DNA of 41,781 bases from Planctomycetota bacterium (GTDB taxonomy: Bacteria > Planctomycetota > UBA1135 > UBA2386), in contig JALORC010000068.1 of assembly GCA_025459175.1 (NCBI GenBank), forward strand, positions 1 through 41,781, read 5' to 3'. Below are positions 17,662 through 25,174 of this stretch, piece by piece. Numbering within the stretch: position 1 is the first letter of the stretch; each line of letters starts with the position of its first letter. The translations under genes and the position numbers were made by a program. The notes beneath the pieces were generated by a model. That model was not told the DNA's origin and ran no database searches. It saw only the letters and a program-made list of their open reading frames with translations.

Positions 17662-20289
17662 TCACTTGCCGGGCTGCTGCGCGGCGGGCACCGCACCGAC
17701 CCGTTCGCGCCAGGCCCAGTACTCGGCGCGCTCCTTCAGCGGCTCGAAGTCCTTCGCCGGCAGCTGCGCGGAAGTCAGTCCCTGCCGTTCGGCGGCGAGC
17801 AGCTGCGCCATCATCGCATCGATCAAGGTCGCGTCGCCCTTGCCGAGGAACAGCCACGCGTTGCCGAACAGCCGCGCCGTGCGCAGCGCCGCCATCGGCC
17901 CGCGGTCCCCGAGCTGCACCAGCTGGCGCGCGGTCGCCAGCACCCGGTCGCCGTCCTGCTGCCGTTCGTAGGCCGAACCGAGCCAATCGAGGTGGTTGCC
18001 GAGGAACTGGCGCGCCATGGCGACGCCGGGCGAAGTGGCGAGCGCCGCGACCTGCAGGTCGCGCGCGCGCTCGAGCAGCGGCAACGCCTCGTCGAAGCGT
18101 TCGTGCCGCCACAGCCAGGTGGCGTAATTGTGCAGCGTGCCGCCGAGCCGGATGCGGAACTCGAGATGGCTCGGGAACGCGACCAGCGCCTGCTCGCGCG
18201 CGGCGATGCTGTCGCGGAACAACGGCTCGACACCGTCCTCACCCGTGCGCGCGAGCAGGGACGCCAGGGCATCCTGCGTCTCGGCCCGCTGCAGGCTCGG
18301 CGGCGGCCAGGAGTCGGCCTCCGGCAGTTCTCGCGCGAGCGCCACCGCCTCGACGAGCACGGGCTTGGCTTCGGCGAAACGGCCCTGCCGTTCCAGGAAG
18401 CGGCCGAGGTTGACGACGCGCAGGACCTGCAGCGCCGGATCCCGCTGGCTCGCCGGCCCGACCGCCATGCACTCGCGCTGCAGTTCGAGGGCCCGCCGCA
18501 GTTCCCGTTCGACCTCGGCGGGACGGGTGCGCTCGTCCAACCACACCGAACGCGCCGTGCACAGCTCGCCGCGGGCGCGCAGCGACTCCGCCCGCCGCTG
18601 CGGATACGTGGCCAGCGCCACCAGGTCGGCCTCGGCCGCGTCGATCGCATCACCCGCCGCGGCGCGGTCGGGACCATCGACGAGCGTGGCCGCCAACGTC
18701 TTGCGGACGTGGGCGCGGATGTCGAGCAACGTCGACGAGGCGAGTGGACCAGCGCCCAGCACGGCGAGCGCCTCCCGCAGGTTCGCCAGCGCCGCCGCGG
18801 TGTCGCCGCGGCGCAGCTGCGAGTTGGCCAGCGCGTGCATCGAACGCGCTCCGCGCCACCGCACGTCGTCGTCGCCCGGATGCCGTTCGAGCAGACCGCG
18901 GAACAGCTTCACCGCATCGAGCAATACGCCGTGCGCGACCTCGTCCGCCTGCGGCACGCCGAGCAGCTGCTCGTTGCCGAGCCGCACCATCAGCTCGTGC
19001 AGCGCCTCGAGGCTGGTGTCGAGACTCTGCCGCGTCAGCGCCTGTTCGGCCGACAACGCCGTGCGGGCAGCCCGCTGCACGACGACGACCACGGCCAGCA
19101 CCACGGTCGCGGCGACCAGGCTGATGCCGATGGTGGCCGCCGCGGCGCGATGCCGCTGGGTCCAGCGCACGAGGCGCAGGCCGAGCCCGAGCGGTCGCGC
19201 CGCGATCGGCCGCCGGTCGAGCACGTGCTGCAGGTCGGCGGCGAACGCCCCCATGTCGCCGTAGCGCCGGTCGCGGTCGGGGTCCATCGCCGTGCGCAGC
19301 ACCAGGTCGAGTTCGGGCGGCGCCGCCGCCTGCAGGCTGCGCAGCTGCGGCAGGTCCTCGACGACGCGCAGGTGGTCGAGTTCGCGGAACGGTCGCTGCA
19401 GCGTCAGCAGTTGCCACAAGGTCGCCGCCAACGAGAACACGTCGGTGCGTTCGTCGGTCGCCTGGCCGCGCCGTTGCTCGGGCGACATGAAGGCCGGCGA
19501 GCCCGGCGCCGCCCCCGAACGCGTGAGGTCGGCCGCCGCCCGCACCTGTGCCACGCCGAAGTCGAGCACGATGGCCCGCCCGTGCGGCGTGACGATGATG
19601 TTCGACGGCTTGATGTCGCGGTGCACGATGCCGCGCAGATGCGCGTGGCGCAGCCCGAGCGCCACGCGGTGGGCAACGCGCACGGCCGCCTCCCACCAGC
19701 TGCCGGTGAACAGTTCGGCGGCCTCGGCCTGCGGCAACAGCGCCCGCAGGTCCTCGCCGCGCAGCTCCGCCGGCGCGCGGTCGCGCAGCAGCGTGCAGAC
19801 CGCTTCGACGGTGATGCCGTCGATCATCTCCATCGTGAAGAACGGCACGCCTTCGTGCTCGCCCGCCGAGTAGACCGAGACGATCGCCGGATGCTCGAGC
19901 TTGGCGATCGCATCGACCTCGCGGCGGAAGCGCTCGCGCGCGCCTTCGAAGTAGAGCAGTTCGGGCCGGATGATCTTCAGCGCCACACGCCGGCCCAGCG
20001 GTTCCTGCACCGCCTCGTAGACGACCCCCATGCCGCCGGCACCGATGCGGCGCACCAGCCGGAACTCGCCGAGCCGCTCGGGCGGCTCGCTGGCCGCCGC
20101 CGCGGCCTGGGTGCCGAGCAGCCCCATCTGCCGGCAGCGCTGCAGACCACGTTCGAGGCGGCTCGCCTGCCGTGGATGCTCCCGCACGAACGCCGCCAGC
20201 GCGGCTTCCCCCCCGGTGTCGAAACGCGCCAGCGCCTCGGCGAGCAGATCCTCGAGAGCGTCGGTCGGGTCGGGCGGCACGGCAGCCAT
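17662..20289 (-). CDS. Ser/Thr protein kinase with TPR-like C-terminal region
   Basis: An 875-residue protein. An N-terminal helical region (1-70) precedes the kinase domain (about 73-360): glycine loop GAGGMGVVY, K105 in VALKII, HRDIKPSN with D225, DFG at 243-245 and SPEQ at 269-272. All catalytic residues are present. A transmembrane helix lies at about 384-405. The remaining part (about 420-860) is a series of helical pairs resembling tetratricopeptide repeats (ARSMHALANSQLRRGDTAAAL, RVVNLGRFLERQGRFAEAKPV), probably a protein-binding surface on the far side of the membrane. This kinase-TM-TPR layout is frequent in Planctomycetota. ATG 20289 is preferred to longer starts up to 20439, whose extra residues look non-coding. 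It is divergent from the gene at 20548. Confidence 0.95.
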   Translation of the reverse strand: MAAVPPDPTDALEDLLAEALARFDTGGEAALAAFVREHPRQASRLERGLQRCRQMGLLGTQAAAAASEPPERLGEFRLVRRIGAGGMGVVYEAVQEPLGRRVALKIIRPELLYFEGARERFRREVDAIAKLEHPAIVSVYSAGEHEGVPFFTMEMIDGITVEAVCTLLRDRAPAELRGEDLRALLPQAEAAELFTGSWWEAAVRVAHRVALGLRHAHLRGIVHRDIKPSNIIVTPHGRAIVLDFGVAQVRAAADLTRSGAAPGSPAFMSPEQRRGQATDERTDVFSLAATLWQLLTLQRPFRELDHLRVVEDLPQLRSLQAAAPPELDLVLRTAMDPDRDRRYGDMGAFAADLQHVLDRRPIAARPLGLGLRLVRWTQRHRAAAATIGISLVAATVVLAVVVVVQRAARTALSAEQALTRQSLDTSLEALHELMVRLGNEQLLGVPQADEVAHGVLLDAVKLFRGLLERHPGDDDVRWRGARSMHALANSQLRRGDTAAALANLREALAVLGAGPLASSTLLDIRAHVRKTLAATLVDGPDRAAAGDAIDAAEADLVALATYPQRRAESLRARGELCTARSVWLDERTRPAEVERELRRALELQRECMAVGPASQRDPALQVLRVVNLGRFLERQGRFAEAKPVLVEAVALARELPEADSWPPPSLQRAETQDALASLLARTGEDGVEPLFRDSIAAREQALVAFPSHLEFRIRLGGTLHNYATWLWRHERFDEALPLLERARDLQVAALATSPGVAMARQFLGNHLDWLGSAYERQQDGDRVLATARQLVQLGDRGPMAALRTARLFGNAWLFLGKGDATLIDAMMAQLLAAERQGLTSAQLPAKDFEPLKERAEYWAWRERVGAVPAAQQPGK

Positions 20290-20458
20290 CGGTAGAGCTT
20301 GGTTACTGGGCCAGGTGGAAGGCGACACGCGATCGACGCGGTGCCAATGCCGGGGCAGCAAGCCGGCTGACAGCAAGGTGGATCGCCGCGGTGCGAATGC
20401 GCGGTGCAGGGCAGTCCAACGCGATGCCGGTGATACCACCTGGGCACAAGTGTGCGCA

Positions 20459-20486
20459 TGGACAATTTTCCGGGGTGCATTAGGGT
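20459..20486 (+). promoter_or_regulatory. Candidate vegetative promoter for the secreted protein at 20548
   Basis: TGGACA (20459-20464), a 16-base spacer and TAGGGT (20481-20486) fit a housekeeping sigma factor promoter. The predicted start near 20493 would give a leader of about 55 bases before ATG 20548. It lies in a locally AT-richer patch of the 258-bp divergent intergenic region. Confidence 0.45.
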
Positions 20487-20547
20487 CCGTCGGTCGCTTG
20501 CACGTGCTCCACCTCCGTCGCGCGTGCTCTTACCCGAGGCTACATCC

Positions 20548-22254
20548 ATGCTGAAGCTCTTCCCCATCGTCGGCGCCGTCGCGCTGGCTGCGGTCAGCGC
20601 CATCGCGCAGACCGTGCAGGTTCCTCCCGCCGCCACCGTCAGCGGCTACGGCACCAGTATCAACTACTTCCGTGCGGGAACCAACAAGTTCCAGATGGTG
20701 TACGACACCTCGCACTTCACCGGCCAGGGCCTGCTCGCGCCGATCAGCATCACGCAGATCGACTTCGTGTTCGCGCCGGGCTCCGTCTTCACGGCGGTCA
20801 ACTTCCCGTCGGTCAACGCCTACGTCGACCTGTCGCTGACCGACTGGACCGCGCAGAGCACGACCTACGCCAGCAACCGCACCAACCCGGCCGCGGCACC
20901 GAACTTCTCGGGCACGGTCAACACGGTGGCGGGCGCGTTCTACGTGAGCCTGCCGCTGTCGACGCCGTTCTCGTACGACCCGACCGCCGGGGTCGACCTC
21001 GTCGTCGAGATCGACATCCTGGCGGCGCCGACGCCGTTGACCGGCAACACGCAATACTGCGCCTACTCCGGCACCGCCACCGGTGTGCCGCCCGGCAACG
21101 CCTGCTCCGTCGTGCGCAGCGTCGGCGCCCCGGCCGCCCTCAGCGGCGCGACCTCGGGCTTCGTGCCGATCCTCCAGTTCACCTACACGCCGGCCCCGGG
21201 CGCTGGCGTCGCCACGCCGATCGGCGCTGGCTGCATCGAGAAGTACGCCTCGTTCCACGAGTTCTTCGCCACGACCGCCAACTTCGACCTGCAGAACTCG
21301 GCGGTGACGTTCCTGAACGCCGGCAGCAGCTACATCGTCACGCGCAGCGGCGCCTGGCTCCCGGCCGGCAGCGTGCAGGCCACCCCGACCGTGCTGACGC
21401 TGGCCGACGACGCCGAAGTGAACTACCCGTTCACGACGGGTTCGTTCCCGGGCTGGACGGGCCTGCAGGTGTGCTCGAACGCCTACGTGGCGGCCGCGGC
21501 CGGCAACACGCTGGTCGCCGCTCCGAGCGTCACCACGACGATGAACGCCCCGCAACAGGCCTTCTACGCCCAGCGCGACCTCGACCCGAGCGCCACCACC
21601 GGCGGTGGCGTGGTCCAGGTCGAGGAGAGCGCGGGCGTGACGACCGTGTCCTTCATCGGCGTGCCGAACTGGACCGACCCGGCCAGCACGACGCCGGTCA
21701 CCCAACCCTGCGACATCCAGTTCCAGTTCTATGCCAGCGGTGACGTGACCATCGCGTTCGGCGCCAACATGTCGGCCAACCAGGACAACGGTGGCATCCT
21801 CGTCGGCTACTCGCCGGCCGGCCCGAACCTCAACCCGCCGAGCACGGACATCTCGGCGCTGACGGGCGGGATCCTGCTCGAGACCGCCGACACCCAGGCG
21901 CTCAAGCTGGAGTCGTTGAACCGTCCGGTCATCAACACGACCTGGAACCTGAACGTCACCAACATCCCGCCGCTGGTGCAGGTCGGCGTCGAGATCTACG
22001 GCTTCTCGGATCCGGGCATCAACGACCTGTTCCCCCTCGGCGCCCCGGGCTGTGGCCTGCGTGCGAACCTCGACGTGCTGAACCCCTGGATCAGCATCGG
22101 CGGCACCACGCACGCCTACTCGCTGTCGGTGCCGAACTCGCCGGGCCTGCTCGGCTCCACGTTCTTCCTGCAGTCGGCCATGCTGGATGCGTCCTACAAC
22201 GCGTTCGGTGCGATCACGTCGAACGGCATCTCGGGCCTGATCGGCAGCATCTGA
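20548..22254 (+). CDS. Secreted surface protein with planctomycete-type C-terminal module
   Basis: A 568-residue exported protein: signal peptide MLKLFPIVGAVALAAVSAIAQ, then a Thr/Ser/Asn/Ala-rich, beta-predicted body with few charges. Two sections seem distinct: 20-240, ending at PILQFTYTPAPGAG, and 240-480, beginning with GAGCIEKYASFHEFF. The C-terminal module (PLGAPGCGLRANLDVL to SVPNSPGLLGSTFFLQSAML and GLIGSI) is related to those of other secreted proteins here. Codon use is strongly biased to AAC, ACC, GTC and CTG, there is a recognisable promoter, and a strong terminator follows, all fitting high expression (inference). ATG 20548 is chosen for the signal peptide; the frame is open from 20452. 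Function unknown. Confidence 0.85.
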   Translation: MLKLFPIVGAVALAAVSAIAQTVQVPPAATVSGYGTSINYFRAGTNKFQMVYDTSHFTGQGLLAPISITQIDFVFAPGSVFTAVNFPSVNAYVDLSLTDWTAQSTTYASNRTNPAAAPNFSGTVNTVAGAFYVSLPLSTPFSYDPTAGVDLVVEIDILAAPTPLTGNTQYCAYSGTATGVPPGNACSVVRSVGAPAALSGATSGFVPILQFTYTPAPGAGVATPIGAGCIEKYASFHEFFATTANFDLQNSAVTFLNAGSSYIVTRSGAWLPAGSVQATPTVLTLADDAEVNYPFTTGSFPGWTGLQVCSNAYVAAAAGNTLVAAPSVTTTMNAPQQAFYAQRDLDPSATTGGGVVQVEESAGVTTVSFIGVPNWTDPASTTPVTQPCDIQFQFYASGDVTIAFGANMSANQDNGGILVGYSPAGPNLNPPSTDISALTGGILLETADTQALKLESLNRPVINTTWNLNVTNIPPLVQVGVEIYGFSDPGINDLFPLGAPGCGLRANLDVLNPWISIGGTTHAYSLSVPNSPGLLGSTFFLQSAMLDASYNAFGAITSNGISGLIGSI

Positions 22255-22299
22255 TCGCTGCCATCGGTTGGTGATGGCGACGGGATGCCTGTCGCCACG

Positions 22300-22349
22300 A
22301 ACGCAGCCGCGGTGGTCCCCGGACCGCCGCGGCTGCGTTCTTCGTTTCT
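22300..22349 (+). terminator. Strong rho-independent terminator
   Basis: A 16-base-pair stem, with one G-U wobble, forms between AACGCAGCCGCGGTGG (from 22300) and CCGCCGCGGCTGCGTT (to 22339), with an eight-base loop. It is followed by CTTCGTTTCT. It lies 45 bases after the stop of the secreted protein gene and before the convergent hydrolase gene, so it can end the plus-strand transcript. A smaller stem (TGGCGAC/GTCGCCA) precedes it at about 22274-22297. Confidence 0.8.
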
Positions 22350-22437
22350 GGCCAGCCACTGCCTCATGGCGCGCGAGCGCCCTGCCCCGGTCGAGCTGGT
22401 AGCGGCGTTCGACCCTGAGGTCACGGTCGACCAGACG

Positions 22438-23691
22438 TCAACGAGCATGCGTCCGCAAGAACCTGGCGATCGCCGGCGAGGCGATCCGCTGCGCGACCGG
22501 ATTGCCGTGCGCATCGTTGGGCGCGACCCACATGTCGACGTCTCGCTGCCCGCGGAATGCATCGAGCAGATCCAGCATCACGATCCCCTCCGCGGCGCAC
22601 AACTCGGCCACCCGGCGATGCACGGTCGCGAACGGGTAGCGATCATCGAGGCACTGGAGGAACGGCCACAGCACGACGACGAACGCCACGTTGCGCTCCT
22701 TGCACCAATCCCGGATCCCGCGCAGCGCCTGCTGCGGCCCGCCGCCGACCCAGTACCGCCCACGTCGGGCCGACGGCTCGGCGCGGAGCAACGCGTCGCC
22801 GTGGTCGATGCCGGCGGGCAGCGCGGTCGGCCCACCCTGCCACCAGGTCGCGAGCAGGTTCCAGAGTCGCGACGGCGATCGATGCTCCGGTGGCGTGTGC
22901 AGCATGCCCGCGTTGCACTCGAACAAGTCGTTCAAGCAGATCGTCAGCACCACGACATCGGGCTCGAACCTGCAGAAGCGATGCTTCAGGCCGTGGTACG
23001 ACTCGTCGAGCATCGTCGTGCCGCAGAAGCCGCAGTTGATCGTGCGCACGTCGCCCATGTCCCGGCGCAGATCAGCCTCGACGATCTCGGTCCACACCAT
23101 CTCGATGGGAACGCCCCAGCCGAAGGTGACCGAGTCGCCCAGGCACACGATCCGGCGTTGGCCAGCCGGCTTCTCGAAGCCGAGGTCCGCCGAGTCGCGC
23201 ACCCCCGCGCCGTTGATCGCGACCTCGACACCCTGGCGCGCGTCGAGCCAGGGCCGATCCAGCCCGGGGTACTTCATCAGGAAGCCCGCGTGCGGAGCGA
23301 ACGTGAAGCCGAGGCCTGCTTCCGGCGGCATCTGCTCGGCCGGGATCGTCTGGATGCCACCCGATGCGAGCAGGCTCTCCCTGGTGATCAGGCTGCCGTC
23401 CGAGTGGAACAAATGGGCGACGTACGGTTCCGGAACCTTGATGCAGCGTACGACCCCTTCGGCAGCGCCGAGCGCCAGCAACGCAGCGATCAAGGACAGC
23501 GCCGCGCGCGCGAGGAACTGCTTCGCTCGCGATCGGGAACCACGACGCGGCCGCTCACCGCGGATGGCGCCCGGCCCCGCCACGCCGTCGGCGGGTTGGT
23601 CGGCGATCGGGCTGGCTCGGCGTGATGCGCCCAGCTGCTCGGCGCAGGCTGCTTCGTCGGTGCGGCGGTGCGCCGGGTCCTCGGGGGTCAT
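22438..23691 (-). CDS. SGNH/GDSL-type hydrolase, membrane-anchored
   Basis: A 417-residue protein with a cytoplasmic, Arg-rich leader (1-57), one membrane segment at about 62-80, and an SGNH hydrolase domain outside. Block I is IVCLGDSVTFGWG with nucleophile S187; block II has NCGFCGTT (oxyanion glycine); block III is LTICLNDLF with N254; the C-terminal acid/base pair is D393 and H395 in NDAHGNPVAQ. The complete catalytic set predicts esterase or acyl-transfer activity on a cell-surface polymer or lipid, but the substrate cannot be told. ATG 23691 was chosen over the open frame to 23799, whose residues look non-coding; neither has a clear Shine-Dalgarno sequence. It follows the gene at 23870-25174 on the same strand and faces the terminator at 22300. 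Confidence 0.85.
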   Translation of the reverse strand: MTPEDPAHRRTDEAACAEQLGASRRASPIADQPADGVAGPGAIRGERPRRGSRSRAKQFLARAALSLIAALLALGAAEGVVRCIKVPEPYVAHLFHSDGSLITRESLLASGGIQTIPAEQMPPEAGLGFTFAPHAGFLMKYPGLDRPWLDARQGVEVAINGAGVRDSADLGFEKPAGQRRIVCLGDSVTFGWGVPIEMVWTEIVEADLRRDMGDVRTINCGFCGTTMLDESYHGLKHRFCRFEPDVVVLTICLNDLFECNAGMLHTPPEHRSPSRLWNLLATWWQGGPTALPAGIDHGDALLRAEPSARRGRYWVGGGPQQALRGIRDWCKERNVAFVVVLWPFLQCLDDRYPFATVHRRVAELCAAEGIVMLDLLDAFRGQRDVDMWVAPNDAHGNPVAQRIASPAIARFLRTHAR

Positions 23692-23869
23692 GCGGCGGGT
23701 TGAGGGCGTCCACGCAGGGCGCTGAGCGCGCCATCCTGCCTCCCCCGCCGCCCCTCGTCCAGCGCATCGCCGCCGGCCTTGGTGAAGAACTCGCCGCAAT
23801 CCCGACGCCGCGCCAGCAGGTGAGGGAGCGGTCCCGCATGGCGCGCGATGCCCGCCGATCCGTCGGTTC

Positions 23870-25174
23870 TCAGTAGATGCCCAGCGCTCCCGATTGGCTC
23901 GTGTACATGACGCCGGTGCTCAGGTCGATGGATGCCCATTGCAGGTCGAGCCGGGTCCCGACCAAGCCGAGGTCATTCGGCAACGTGAATATCGCATTGC
24001 CGGGCAACGGCGCGATGGAGATCAGGTTCGGCGACGCGAGGTGCCACGTGCAACCAGGCGCCCAGGGGCCGATCGGCAACTGCAGATGCGTCGGCAGCTG
24101 ACTGCCACTGGAGTCGCCGAACAGGGCGCCCAGCTGGCCCGGGTCCTGCAGCAGATCGACGCTGACGCCCATGCCGGTGTATGCCAGGCCGTTGAAGTCG
24201 ATCGTCCCACCGCAGCTCGACGCCAACTCGAACCGGGCCCCCACCTTCGAAGCGGTGTCCGCAGCCATCTGGTGCAGCAGCAGCAGCGTCGGCGTACCGT
24301 TCTCGACGAAGAACTCGCAGCCACCGGCCAAACCCGCGAATGGCGTTCCACCGGTCACCGCCGTGGACTGGTCGCTCATGAAGTAGCGCCGCATAGCCAT
24401 CGTGCCGAGGTCGAACTCGAGGCAGTGACGGCCGCCGCCGAACGCGAGGCTCAAGCCGAACCAGACCGTGCCCTGGCTGTGCACCCAGAGGCTGTTGCGC
24501 TGCGGGTCGTGGGCGAGCCCGAACATCCCGGTCACGGGCCATGAGTATGTGCCGCCGTCGGTTTGCAGATACTCACTGCGCACCAGCTGCCCTTGGCGGT
24601 CGTACGCGAGAACCCAGTAGTCCCAGTCGGACACCCACAGCAGGCCTTGCCCGCCGAGCGCGGTCGGATCGATCGCGAGCCCACGCAGCGTGGTGAGTCC
24701 CGACGCCGGCACCGGCCAGTTGCGTGCCGGCGCCCAACTGCGCGACGGCACGTCGAACGCGAACGCGACGTCGCCGCACAGCGCGACCTCGGCGCCACCG
24801 AAGAGCGTGTCGACGCCGTCGTAGGCGAGATCACGCAGTCCGAACGGGGAGGCCTGCGCGGCAGCGGGCTGCGGCCAGGAACCGACCACCTGGCCGCTCG
24901 CATCGAGTTCGACCAGCAGGTGCTGCAGGCCCTGGCTCGGGCGCGCGACGCTGACGAAGTAGTGGCCGTCGTCGGTGCGGGCGATGCCGAGCGCGGTCAT
25001 CCAGGCCGGGCCGAACGCCGCCTGCAGAGCCGCTTGCACCGGCACCACATGGCCACCGTTCGGCAGTGCGGGGTCGCGCAAGGGTGCCCCGAGCTGGGCA
25101 ACGACCTCGACGAGCAGCAGCGTGCTCGTGAGCAGCGCGCGGCAGACGAGGACCGAGAACGATCGATGGTTCAC
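23870..25174 (-). CDS. Secreted propeller-like protein, overlapping the FG-GAP gene
   Basis: This 434-residue protein starts at GTG 25174, whose bases overlap the stop of the upstream gene (GTGA), so translation is probably coupled. A signal peptide (SFSVLVCRALLTSTLLLVEVVAQ) leads to segments resembling NHL/SMP-30-like propeller blades: LGIARTDDGHYFVSVA, LRGLAIDPTALGGQGLLWVSDWD, GMFGLAHDPQRNSLWV. The C-terminal part (WAPGCTWHLASPNLI to LPNDLGLVGTRLDLQWASI) resembles the C-terminal module of the neighbouring secreted proteins. No catalytic residues are recognised. The tight overlap suggests that it is made in equal amounts with the FG-GAP protein and may work with it. Confidence 0.8.
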   Translation of the reverse strand: MNHRSFSVLVCRALLTSTLLLVEVVAQLGAPLRDPALPNGGHVVPVQAALQAAFGPAWMTALGIARTDDGHYFVSVARPSQGLQHLLVELDASGQVVGSWPQPAAAQASPFGLRDLAYDGVDTLFGGAEVALCGDVAFAFDVPSRSWAPARNWPVPASGLTTLRGLAIDPTALGGQGLLWVSDWDYWVLAYDRQGQLVRSEYLQTDGGTYSWPVTGMFGLAHDPQRNSLWVHSQGTVWFGLSLAFGGGRHCLEFDLGTMAMRRYFMSDQSTAVTGGTPFAGLAGGCEFFVENGTPTLLLLHQMAADTASKVGARFELASSCGGTIDFNGLAYTGMGVSVDLLQDPGQLGALFGDSSGSQLPTHLQLPIGPWAPGCTWHLASPNLISIAPLPGNAIFTLPNDLGLVGTRLDLQWASIDLSTGVMYTSQSGALGIY

